Shown one piece after another: positions 43,199 to 51,292 of a stretch of 64,000 bases of DNA (within the stretch, counting starts at the first letter, position 1; each line of letters opens with the position of its first letter). Below the pieces are notes generated by a model that did no database searches, was not told the origin of the DNA, and saw only the letters and a list, made by a program, of their open reading frames with translations. The position numbers and the translations under genes are program-made. This DNA comes from Ruegeria sp. HKCCSA071 (GTDB taxonomy: Bacteria > Pseudomonadota > Alphaproteobacteria > Rhodobacterales > Rhodobacteraceae). The stretch is from contig NZ_JAEDOX010000001.1 in assembly GCF_017872555.1 (NCBI RefSeq), positions 1,364,001 through 1,428,000 on the forward strand, read 5' to 3'.

Positions 43199-44695
43199 AT
43201 GGATCTGCTGACACAGGACGAATACAAATCCATCGCCGCAGGCCTGACCCTGCCGACAGGTGCCTTTATCGACGGCGCATTCCGTCCGGCGATCTCAGGC
43301 CGGACCGTTGCGACAGTGAACCCTGCAACCGGTGAAAATCTGGCCGATATTGCATCTTGCGATGGGGCAGATGTGGATTTTGCGGTCGCGAAAGCTCGTG
43401 AGGCGTTTGACGATGGCCGATGGAGCAAACTGCATCCGTCTGATCGCAAGGATGTATTGATCAGGTTGTGCAAACTGGTAACCCGCAACGCCCGTGAACT
43501 GGCCGTGATGGAAAGCATCGACAGCGGCAAGACGATCTTTGACTGCGAAACTGTTGACGTGCCCGAGACGATCCACTGCCTGAAGTGGCACGCCGAGGCG
43601 ATTGACAAGATTTACGATCAGGTTTCGCCCGCCAGCGACGATCACATCGCCATGGTGGTGCGCGAGCCAATAGGCGTTGTGGGTTTGGTGCTGCCGTGGA
43701 ACTTTCCGCTGCTGATGCTGGCATGGAAGATCGGGCCAGCGCTGGCGGCAGGCTGTTCTGTTGTTGTGAAACCGGCGATGGAAACCACTTTGACGGCCCT
43801 GCGCCTTGCCGAATTGGCGATGGAGGCCGGTTTGCCACGCGGTGTACTGAACATCGTACCTGGTGGCGGGACCGAGGTGGGCGAACCCATTGGGCGGCAC
43901 ATGGATATCGACATGGTGTCCTTCACAGGCTCGACCGTGACCGGCAAACGCTTTCTGACCTATTCGGCGGAAAGCAACGCCAAAGAGGTGGTGCTTGAGA
44001 TGGGCGGCAAGAACCCTGCCATCGTGATGGAGGATGCCGAAAACCTCGACCGGGTGGCGGCGCATATCGTCAATGGCGCATTCTGGAACATGGGGGAGAA
44101 CTGCTCGGCCTCGTCACGCCTGATCGTGCATAAGAAAGTGAAGGCCGAGCTGCTGGAGCGCATCGCGCATCACGTCAAACAATGGAACACCGGCGACCCG
44201 CTCGACCCCGAAACCCGCATGGGCGCACTGGTGAGCGAAGACCACTACACCAAGGTTTGTGGCTATCTGGATCAGGCCGAGAACGTGGTGATCGGTGGCA
44301 AAGCGGACAACGGGTTTGTCGAGGCCACCGTGGTCGAAGTGCCCGGCAACGACGCTGCATTGGCGCGCGAGGAGATCTTTGGCCCTGTCTTGTCGGTAAT
44401 TGAAGTCTCGGGCTTCGATGAAGCGATCCAGATCGCGAACGACACCGACTATGGCTTATGCGCCTCAATCTTCACGGCCAATGTCAAACGCGCCATACGT
44501 GGTGCGCGGATGATCCGCGCAGGCACCGTGACGGTGAACAGCTTCGGCGAAGGTGACATCACGACACCTTTCGGTGGTTACAAGCAGTCGGGTTTTGGGG
44601 GTCGCGATAACTCGATCCACGCGCATGACCAGTACACCCAGTTGAAAACCATCTGGATCGATCTGGCCGATGACGCGGATGAGGCCGTCGATTGA
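43199..44695 (+). CDS. aldehyde dehydrogenase, PuuC/AldH-like
   Basis: A 498-residue NAD(P)-dependent ALDH. Visible: VLPWNFPLLMLAWKIGPALAAG, FTGSTVTGKRFL, the EMGGKNPAIV glutamate motif, catalytic Cys in GENCSASSRL, EEIFGPVLSV and a C-terminal PFGGYKQSGFGGRDNSIHAHDQYTQLKTIWI. Overall length and the last segment resemble E. coli PuuC, which oxidises gamma-glutamyl-gamma-aminobutyraldehyde; semialdehydes of amine or hydroxyproline breakdown are possible. The ATG at 43199 lies five bases after the DapA-like stop. Its stop overlaps the TTG start of the next gene by four bases. Confidence 0.9.
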   Translation: MDLLTQDEYKSIAAGLTLPTGAFIDGAFRPAISGRTVATVNPATGENLADIASCDGADVDFAVAKAREAFDDGRWSKLHPSDRKDVLIRLCKLVTRNARELAVMESIDSGKTIFDCETVDVPETIHCLKWHAEAIDKIYDQVSPASDDHIAMVVREPIGVVGLVLPWNFPLLMLAWKIGPALAAGCSVVVKPAMETTLTALRLAELAMEAGLPRGVLNIVPGGGTEVGEPIGRHMDIDMVSFTGSTVTGKRFLTYSAESNAKEVVLEMGGKNPAIVMEDAENLDRVAAHIVNGAFWNMGENCSASSRLIVHKKVKAELLERIAHHVKQWNTGDPLDPETRMGALVSEDHYTKVCGYLDQAENVVIGGKADNGFVEATVVEVPGNDAALAREEIFGPVLSVIEVSGFDEAIQIANDTDYGLCASIFTANVKRAIRGARMIRAGTVTVNSFGEGDITTPFGGYKQSGFGGRDNSIHAHDQYTQLKTIWIDLADDADEAVD

Positions 44696-46032
44696 GTCGA
44701 CATGACGCAAAAAGGCTACCCCGGCAGACAGGCCCGTCGGGTTGGAATGCGATTCTGCCGCCCCAAACACCTCTGGCGGTGCTGGAACGGAACCTGACCG
44801 CAGATATCACAATAGTTGGCGGCGGGTTTGCCGGGCTCAGCGCGGCGCGGCGGCTGCATCAATTGGATCCTTCCCTGAAAATCGTTCTGCTGGAAGCCGG
44901 CCGCTTCGCGGACAGCTCGGCAGGCCGAAATTCCGGGTTTATGATCGACCTGCCCCATGACTTGGCCTCGGACAACTACGCAGGCAAGGGATCGGACGCA
45001 GATCGCGCCACCATTGCGCTGAACCGCAAGGCCATTGCCTTTGCGACCGAAGTGGCCTTCGATTGCGGGCTGTCAAAGGAAATGTTCGACCCTTGCGGCA
45101 AATACAATGCCGCCGCCACCAAAGCGGGCGACGCGCATAACCGCGCCTTTGCCGCGCACCTGACCAAACTCGGCGAGCCGCATACGCTTTATGATCAGCA
45201 GCAGATGCAAGAGATCACGGGCAGTCCACACTATACCTCGGGGCTTTATGCGCCGGGGACAGTGATGATCCAGCCTGCGGCATATGTGCGTGCGATGTCT
45301 GCCTACCTGGCCGGGCAGATTGATGTGTTCGAGCATTCACCCGTCACCGGTTTTGAGCATCAGGGCGCAGGCTGGGTGGTCTGCACCAACAAGGCCAAAG
45401 TCAGCACCGGGCGGATCATTCTGGCCAATAACGGTCATCTGGAAAGCTTTGGGTTCTACCAGCGGCAGTTGATGCACATATGCCTCTATGCCTCGCTCAC
45501 AGCGCCGCTGACCGACGCACAGATCAAGACACTGGGCGGGCAGTCGCGCTGGTCGGTGACGCCAGCGAACCCGATGGGGACGTCAGTACGGCGCACTTCC
45601 GGCAGCTACGGGGATCGCATCCTGATCCGCACCTGCTCCAGCTTTCATCCAAAAATCGAGACCAGTCCAATGCGACTGCGCAATGCAGGCTGGGTGCATG
45701 ACAGAAAGTTCAGGGAACGCTTTCCGCATCTGCCGGATGTGCAGATGGAACATCGCTGGGCCGGGATGCTCTGCCTCAGTCGCAATGGATCGGTCGCGTT
45801 CGGCGAGCTTGAGGACGGTGTCTACTCAGCCTGTTGCCAGAACGGTCTGGGCATTGCACGGGGAACACTGCAAGGCATGGGCATCGCGGAACTTTTGCTG
45901 GACCAGCAGTCTGACATCGCCGATCATTTTCTGGCGCAACCGGACTTGCCGGGTTTGCCGCCCGAGCCATTCGCCTCGCTTGCCGCCAACAGCTATCTGA
46001 TCTGGAAAGAGTGGCGGTCCGGTAAGGAATGA
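44692..46032 (+). CDS. FAD-dependent amine oxidase, PuuB/DAO-like
   Basis: A 446-residue flavoprotein. The FAD motif ITIVGGGFAGLSAARRL starts near residue 40, followed by AGRFADSSAGRNSGFMIDLPHD as in gamma-glutamylputrescine oxidase (PuuB) relatives. The C-terminal part has the MEHRWAGMLCLSRN region. The start is TTG at 44692, chosen because GAGG lies seven bases upstream and TTGA overlaps the ALDH stop; no ATG is available near. It probably oxidises a secondary or glutamylated amine to the aldehyde used by the ALDH next door. Its 3' end converges on the MttB-like gene, nine bases apart. Confidence 0.85.
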   Translation: MSRHDAKRLPRQTGPSGWNAILPPQTPLAVLERNLTADITIVGGGFAGLSAARRLHQLDPSLKIVLLEAGRFADSSAGRNSGFMIDLPHDLASDNYAGKGSDADRATIALNRKAIAFATEVAFDCGLSKEMFDPCGKYNAAATKAGDAHNRAFAAHLTKLGEPHTLYDQQQMQEITGSPHYTSGLYAPGTVMIQPAAYVRAMSAYLAGQIDVFEHSPVTGFEHQGAGWVVCTNKAKVSTGRIILANNGHLESFGFYQRQLMHICLYASLTAPLTDAQIKTLGGQSRWSVTPANPMGTSVRRTSGSYGDRILIRTCSSFHPKIETSPMRLRNAGWVHDRKFRERFPHLPDVQMEHRWAGMLCLSRNGSVAFGELEDGVYSACCQNGLGIARGTLQGMGIAELLLDQQSDIADHFLAQPDLPGLPPEPFASLAANSYLIWKEWRSGKE

Positions 46033-46041
46033 ACTTGACCG

Positions 46042-47589
46042 TCAGTAAGTCTGGTTCAACTCATCCGCGGCCGGGATTTCCCTCTCGCGACGGGCGATAT
46101 AGTCCAGAAGGGCGTCGTTCTTTGCCTCATTCAGCTTGGGTTCCTGATACTCGGCCAAAAGCTTCCTCGCGTAGTTAAGGGCCCGTTCGGTGATTTCAAC
46201 TTCGCCTTCCGCCACCCATTGTTCGATCGAGTTGTTGTCAAACAGTTCGGGCATGAAGAAAGCCGTCTGAAAATTCTCCTGGGTGTGCGGATGCCCCAAA
46301 TAGTGCCCGCCGGGACCCACATCCGGAATTGCGGCCAAGGCTTCGTCAAAATCATTCCATTTTGGCCCTTCTGCCATCCGATAGGCCATTGCGCATTGCT
46401 CTGCGTCCACAACAAACTTGGCGACCGAACAATGCATCCCCGCCTCGTTCCAGCCTGCCGAATGCCAGATGTAATGGGCCCCTGCATGCAGAACAGCGCC
46501 CAGAGTTGTGGCGGATTCGTACCCGGCCTGCGCGTCAAACGTCTTGGCCCCGCCCAGCGTGTTCGAAGTGCGCCATGGCACATCGTAATAGCGCGCCATC
46601 TGACCGATCATGAAATTCATCAGACTGATTTCAGGCGTCCCTGCCATCGGTGCACCGGATTTCATCGAAACGGTTGACAGGTAGTGCCCCCAGATCGCCG
46701 GACAGCCATTGCGGATCACCTGCGTATAGGCCAGTGCCGAAAGCGCCTCGGCGGTCAGCTGTGCCACGGTTGCGGGAACCGATGCGGGCGTATTGGCACC
46801 GCCCAGAACGAAGGGCGAGCACAAAACCGGCTGGTTCCTGCGGCAGAAGGCACGCATTGCACCCAGCATGGTTTCATCCCAGACCAATGGGCTGTTGCCG
46901 TTGCAGTTGCCCGTTGTAACCGGGTGGTCATCAATGAACCCTTCGCCGAACAGGATATCGCACATGTCCATCACGTCTTCGGCATTCCTGGGCGAGGTGG
47001 TCATGCCCATGAATGTTTTGTCCGAGTACTTCATCGACGAATAAGTGATGCGCAAGTGCCGCTGGCTGATCGGGTGGTCGTAAGGTTCGACGATATGATG
47101 GGCCGAGCTGTGCAGTGCGGGCATCATGTGCGACAGTTTGTGAAACATCGCCAGATCGTCCAGCGTCGGGTTACGGCGCACATCGTCCAGATCACGCAGA
47201 AACGGCGCGCCGGTCATCGGTACGAAGATCGAATGCTTGCCGCCGAGAGCGAGGTTCTTTTGTGGATCGCGCGCGTGATAGGTGAATTGCGCCGGAATGG
47301 TCGCGATCAACTCGCGCACCATGTGGCGATCCAGAAAGACCAGCTCTCCGTCAACCTTCGCGCCCGCTTCCTTCCAGTCTTCCACTGCGGTCGGGTCGCG
47401 GAACTGGACACCGACATTCTCCAGAATATCCATGGCGGCCTTGTCGATAAGCTCAACCTGGCTTCCGTCCATAACTTCGCAATGCGGGATGCCGCGGGTC
47501 AGACCCGGCAGCATGTCAAAGTTCGGCGCAGTGCGAAGAGCGCGGCGCGCAGAACGCCCACCGGCGCGTGCAAGAGTGCGGGTCGACAA
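46042..47589 (-). CDS. MttB-family (trimethylamine/quaternary-amine) methyltransferase without pyrrolysine
   Basis: A 515-residue TIM-barrel methyltransferase of the MttB superfamily. Recognisable stretches: NVGVQFRDPTAVEDWKEAGAKVDG, FTYHARDPQKNLALGG, GCPAIWGHY, TFDAQAGYESATTLGAVLHAGAHYIWHSAGWNEAGMHCS and VDAEQCAMAYRM. The reading frame has no internal TAG, so it is of the non-pyrrolysine type exemplified by glycine betaine methyltransferase MtgB rather than MttB of methanogens. Such enzymes pass a methyl group from a quaternary amine to a corrinoid protein; no corrinoid-protein gene is visible here. GGAGG Shine-Dalgarno. Monocistronic, convergent with the GntR operon and divergent from the monooxygenase. 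Confidence 0.88.
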   Translation of the reverse strand: MSTRTLARAGGRSARRALRTAPNFDMLPGLTRGIPHCEVMDGSQVELIDKAAMDILENVGVQFRDPTAVEDWKEAGAKVDGELVFLDRHMVRELIATIPAQFTYHARDPQKNLALGGKHSIFVPMTGAPFLRDLDDVRRNPTLDDLAMFHKLSHMMPALHSSAHHIVEPYDHPISQRHLRITYSSMKYSDKTFMGMTTSPRNAEDVMDMCDILFGEGFIDDHPVTTGNCNGNSPLVWDETMLGAMRAFCRRNQPVLCSPFVLGGANTPASVPATVAQLTAEALSALAYTQVIRNGCPAIWGHYLSTVSMKSGAPMAGTPEISLMNFMIGQMARYYDVPWRTSNTLGGAKTFDAQAGYESATTLGAVLHAGAHYIWHSAGWNEAGMHCSVAKFVVDAEQCAMAYRMAEGPKWNDFDEALAAIPDVGPGGHYLGHPHTQENFQTAFFMPELFDNNSIEQWVAEGEVEITERALNYARKLLAEYQEPKLNEAKNDALLDYIARREREIPAADELNQTY

Positions 47590-47817
47590 GTGGCAATCCT
47601 CCTGTTTGGAAACAGACTGAGGGAATTACGCCGCGTTTACCTCTCTGATTGCGATATGTGCTTGCAGGAAGCGACACCGCCCTGATGACGGAATTTCGCC
47701 ACGCCTGTTCACGTAAGGTCGTTCGGTCATTTTATCTTGTGTGACCTACTTCACTGCCAATCACGTGCAGACATCTGCAACAAATATCCATAAAGTTGTT
47801 TCAGGAGGGCCGCTTCA

Positions 47818-49284
47818 ATGCACCACACGACAGAGATGCTGATCATCGGTGCCGGGTTCTCAGGGCTGACGATGGCGCTTGAAGCGCGCAAACGCGGCAT
47901 CAAAGATATCGCCATTTTGGAAAAGGCCGAAGATATCGGTGGCACGTGGCGCGAGAACACCTATCCCGGCGTCGCATGTGATGTGCCGTCGCATCTGTAT
48001 TCCATGGCGACCCACCCTAATCCGCACTGGAGCCGCGCCTATGCCGGTGGCGCAGAGATACAGGCATACCTGCAAAATGTCGCGCATAAGGAGGGGTTAT
48101 ACGATCTTTGCCACTTTGGGCAGGCGCTGAAAACGGCGAAATGGGATGGCACGCTTTGGCAGGTTGAAACCATGGATGGCCAATTCTGGTCAGCCCGGTT
48201 TCTGGTCTCGGCCATCGGCGCGCTGCATCATCCCAGCATTCCGGATATTTCCGGCGCCGACAGCTTTCCCGGCCCCTGTTTTCATTCGGCCGAATGGGAT
48301 CACACCGTCGATCTGACCGGAAAGCATGTGGCTGTTGTCGGCACCGGGGCGTCAGCCGTTCAGTTCGTGCCCGAGATTGCCAAGGTTGCGCGCCACGTCA
48401 CCGTTTTTCAGCGCAGCGCGCCTTACGTCATGCCGCGCCCTGACGGCCCGATCGCGCCTTGGGTGCGCAAACTATATGCCTACCTTCCCCTGCTTCCGCG
48501 CATCCGGCGCAAACTGATTTTCATGTTCTTCGAGTTCCGCCACCGCGTGTTCAGGGGCGAGGAACGCGCGATGAACTTTGCTCTGAAGATGTGGCGAAAA
48601 TCGCTGGAAGGCGCGATTTCCGACTCCGAAGAACGGCGCATTCTGACACCGGACTATCGAATTGGGTGCAAGCGCATTCTCAGCTCAAATGACTGGTACC
48701 CGGCGCTGGCCCGCGACAATGTCAGCGTCATTCCACACGGCGTGGCCAGTATCGATGGCAACTGCATCGTCGCGTCAGATGGCTCCAGAACAGAGGCAGA
48801 CGCGCTGATCTGGGGCACCGGGTTTCAGGTCACCAATGTCGTGGAAAGGTTGGATATCACCGGCACAGATGGGCTAACGCTGCGATCGGCTTGGGCAAAC
48901 GGGATGTCTGCTCATCTGGGCACGGCGATAGCCGGTTTTCCCAACTTTTTCATCCTTCTGGGGCCTCATACCGGGCTTGGGCATAATTCGGTCGTATTGA
49001 TGATCGAAGCCCAGGTCAGGCATATCGGCCGGGTTCTGAGCGAGATGCAGCACAAGGAACTGTCGGTAATCACCCCCGATGCGGTGAAACAGGCAGCCTT
49101 TACGCAGGAAATGCAGAACCGCCACGCGGACAGTGTCTGGCAGACCGGAGGCTGCACATCCTGGTACATTGATGCGGACGGGCAAAACACGACACTTTGG
49201 CCCGGAACAGTTGCCGAGTTTCAGAAACGCATGTCACAATCGGGATTGGAGCAATACAACCCCGTTAGGACCGGAGACAGCTAG
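47818..49284 (+). CDS. flavin-containing monooxygenase, Baeyer-Villiger type
   Basis: A 488-residue FAD- and NADPH-dependent oxygenase. FAD motif IIGAGFSGLTMAL at residues ~9-21, the EDIGGTWRENTYPGVACDVPSHLYS segment typical of BVMOs, the fingerprint FPGPCFHSAEWD (FxGxxxHxxxW), and the NADPH motif VAVVGTGASAVQFVPEIA. It would insert oxygen next to a ketone to give an ester or lactone. AGGAGGG Shine-Dalgarno eight bases before the ATG. The alpha/beta-hydrolase gene begins at the very next base after the stop codon, a pairing that suits ester formation then cleavage. Confidence 0.9.
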   Translation: MHHTTEMLIIGAGFSGLTMALEARKRGIKDIAILEKAEDIGGTWRENTYPGVACDVPSHLYSMATHPNPHWSRAYAGGAEIQAYLQNVAHKEGLYDLCHFGQALKTAKWDGTLWQVETMDGQFWSARFLVSAIGALHHPSIPDISGADSFPGPCFHSAEWDHTVDLTGKHVAVVGTGASAVQFVPEIAKVARHVTVFQRSAPYVMPRPDGPIAPWVRKLYAYLPLLPRIRRKLIFMFFEFRHRVFRGEERAMNFALKMWRKSLEGAISDSEERRILTPDYRIGCKRILSSNDWYPALARDNVSVIPHGVASIDGNCIVASDGSRTEADALIWGTGFQVTNVVERLDITGTDGLTLRSAWANGMSAHLGTAIAGFPNFFILLGPHTGLGHNSVVLMIEAQVRHIGRVLSEMQHKELSVITPDAVKQAAFTQEMQNRHADSVWQTGGCTSWYIDADGQNTTLWPGTVAEFQKRMSQSGLEQYNPVRTGDS

Positions 49285-50286
49285 ATGACATTTTTTCTTA
49301 GCCTGATTGCGGCCTTTGCCGTCTTTCTTCTGGCCATGGCCCTGTGGACCCGGCGGATAACCCGTCAGGGGCTAAAAACCGTGCCGCAGATGGGCCAGAT
49401 CGTGTCCGTGCAGAGCGGCAGCATCCACTATGTGGAAAAGGGCAATCCGGACGCGCAGACGGTTATCCTGATTCATGGTCTGGCTGGGCAGTTACAGCAT
49501 TTTACCTACGCGTTGGCAGATCAACTGGCCGAGGATTTCCACGTGATCGCGCTGGATCGCCCCGGTTGCGGATATTCAACCCGGGATACTGCAGAACTCG
49601 CACAATTGCCGCAGCAGGCCGCGATGATAGCTGAGTTTCTTGAAACCAAAGGCGTGAATCAGGCCGTGCTGGTGGGGCATTCTCTGGGCGGTGCGGTGTC
49701 GCTGGCACTGGCTTTGGATTACCCCGAGCGGGTATCCAGCCTCGCTCTGTTGGCTCCACTAACGCACAGGCTGCCTGAAACACCGGTGATCTTCAAACCG
49801 CTCGAGATTCGGACCAAATGGCTGCGCAGTCTGATTGCCAACACGATTGCAGTGCCCATGGCCTCAAAAACAGCGCCGCACAGTCTGGGCGTGGCATTTG
49901 ATCCTGAAACCCCTCCAAATGACTTTCTGGACCGGGCGGGTGGTGCGCTCGGGCTGCGCCCTTCGGCCTTTGTCACGGCCTCGCAGGACGTTATCGGTTT
50001 GGATGCCAGCTGCGATGCGCTGGTGGCCAGATATCCCGAGCTATCGGTCCCCGGTGGGATATTGTATGGTCGTCAGGACGCACTTCTGTCCCCTGCCCTT
50101 CACGGACCGCCGATGGTCAAATATGGTCTGAGCTATGAAGAGCTTGACGGTCTGGGTCATATGATCCTGATCACAGAACCGGAGATATGCGCCGCGTTTA
50201 TCCGCAGAACGGTGGACACCACGATATTCCGTCAGACGCCCTTGCAGGACACGGCGACAGAGCCCGTGAAAGAATTCCCCGGTTAG
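49285..50286 (+). CDS. alpha/beta-hydrolase with N-terminal membrane anchor
   Basis: A 333-residue hydrolase. An N-terminal hydrophobic helix (MTFFLSLIAAFAVFLLAMALW) suggests a membrane anchor. Catalytic features: oxyanion segment LIHGLAGQLQHF, nucleophile elbow GHSLGGAV, Asp in YGRQDALLSP and His in GLGHMILI. The ATG directly follows the monooxygenase stop, with GGAG eight bases before the stop codon as ribosome site. It is inferred to hydrolyse the ester or lactone made by the monooxygenase. Confidence 0.87.
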   Translation: MTFFLSLIAAFAVFLLAMALWTRRITRQGLKTVPQMGQIVSVQSGSIHYVEKGNPDAQTVILIHGLAGQLQHFTYALADQLAEDFHVIALDRPGCGYSTRDTAELAQLPQQAAMIAEFLETKGVNQAVLVGHSLGGAVSLALALDYPERVSSLALLAPLTHRLPETPVIFKPLEIRTKWLRSLIANTIAVPMASKTAPHSLGVAFDPETPPNDFLDRAGGALGLRPSAFVTASQDVIGLDASCDALVARYPELSVPGGILYGRQDALLSPALHGPPMVKYGLSYEELDGLGHMILITEPEICAAFIRRTVDTTIFRQTPLQDTATEPVKEFPG

Positions 50287-50299
50287 GGCGATTTCCCTC

Positions 50300-50327
50300 T
50301 TGACCCTTCCCGGCCCCTCGCTTACAT
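50300..50327 (+). promoter_or_regulatory. promoter of tRNA-Met
   Basis: TTGACC (50300-50305), 16-base spacer, TTACAT (50322-50327), 14 bases before the tRNA 5' end. Confidence 0.6.
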
Positions 50328-50341
50328 CGCCTCTCACTCAC

Positions 50342-50418
50342 GGCGGAGTAGCTCAGTTGGTTAGAGCAGCGGAATCATAATCCGCGTGTCGGGGGTTCAA
50401 GTCCCTCCTCCGCTACCA
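50342..50418 (+). tRNA. tRNA-Met (anticodon CAT), elongator type
   Basis: Cloverleaf complete: acceptor GGCGGAG/CTCCGCT (first pair G-T), anticodon stem GCGGA/TCCGC with loop ATCATAA and anticodon CAT, T loop GTTCAAGTC, encoded CCA. There is no C1-A72 mismatch, so it is not initiator tRNA. The body is the alphaproteobacterial elongator-Met form rather than Ile2. Confidence 0.93.
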
Positions 50419-50486
50419 AAATCCCCAAAGCATCAAACCGGAACACCACTTTTGGTTTTCCTTTTGATTTCAGCTGATTTCAGCGC

Positions 50487-51044
50487 TCATCGATCCGGTG
50501 GAAGATCGAGATATGGTGCCGCGCCTGTGATGTCGACCGCGTCCTGTGCCCCGCCCGTTTTTAACTGGATGTTCAGCTGGTCTGTCCCACTGAACTGCGC
50601 GAAATAGGCGAACTCGATCATGTTCAGCGCACTCATATCGTGACACTGAATGACATAGTCCGCCTGAAACTCCGAGTGACTCTCCGCCGTTGTGGAGCCT
50701 GTGACTGCGTTCGCCTCACCACTCTGCAGTGTGATGCCATATGTCAGAACCACATGGGCGGCCACCGTAGAGCACCCAGCTTCGGACGGGGTTACGAACA
50801 GGTTTAGCGGGTCGGAAAGTTTTGACATTGCTATGGCCACACGTGTGCGGCTGTCATCGTTTTCAACCGGGGTTTCAAACCCGACGATGTCCATGCTTGG
50901 CACCCTCAGCGCCAAGGCGAACCCGGTGTCAGAAAACACGATGTCGATCTGGGCCGAACCATGGTGATGAGGCGTGGAAACCTGCGTTGCTTGCGCCGCA
51001 AGTGCCGCAGGAAACAGGAACAAGGCCAGAACCACGCGCTTCAT
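50487..51044 (-). CDS. DUF2796 / ZrgA-like periplasmic protein
   Basis: A 185-residue exported protein. Signal peptide MKRVVLALFLFPAALAAQA, then HHHGSAQIDIVF, the N-terminal His motif of the DUF2796 (zinc-regulated ZrgA) family, and DIVGFETPVENDDSR. Later segments ESHSEFQADYVIQC and IEFAYFAQFSGTDQLNIQL fit the family. In Vibrio ZrgA a long His/Asp-rich middle binds zinc; that insert is absent here, so the protein is the short form. The gene is divergent from imelysin across 248 bases, suggesting metal-linked regulation. Confidence 0.82.
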   Translation of the reverse strand: MKRVVLALFLFPAALAAQATQVSTPHHHGSAQIDIVFSDTGFALALRVPSMDIVGFETPVENDDSRTRVAIAMSKLSDPLNLFVTPSEAGCSTVAAHVVLTYGITLQSGEANAVTGSTTAESHSEFQADYVIQCHDMSALNMIEFAYFAQFSGTDQLNIQLKTGGAQDAVDITGAAPYLDLPPDR

Positions 51045-51203
51045 GAACAACAAACCACCTACAAAGAATCACTTGGCTGATTTTAGCCCGAAACATGTAC
51101 CGCACAATGTGATCCGCCGGACCGAACCCCCGCCAGATATGGGGATAGTGGCAACCGAGTCAGCGGTTTCATTATCCGACAAAAAAACTCAGGTTGACAA
51201 TGT

Positions 51204-51218
51204 TGACTTTTTAACTCA
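51204..51218. promoter_or_regulatory. TGA-N9-TCA iron-operator-like site upstream of the imelysin operon
   Basis: TGA, nine bases (CTTTTTAAC), TCA. This is the spacing of the iron-responsive operator recognised by RirA in rhizobia. It lies 74 bases before the imelysin start, overlapped by TTGACA/TTGACT -35-like boxes at 51194-51208. Symmetry is partial outside the core. Iron control of the operon is therefore plausible. Confidence 0.55.
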
Positions 51219-51292
51219 GTTATTTCAACGAAAACCGCCGCGGGAACAAACCCGCCTGATTTGACAGTTCTGAAAAGAGAGTATCGACCTCC

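Noticed and set aside
46042-47589. Possible pyrrolysine (in-frame TAG) in the MttB-family gene
   Set aside because: The frame is continuous without TAG over the region where Pyl lies in methanogen MttB.
50342-50418. Initiator tRNA-fMet or tRNA-Ile2 for the CAT anticodon gene
   Set aside because: It has no C1-A72 mismatch of the initiator and its body differs from the Ile2 type; elongator Met is best.
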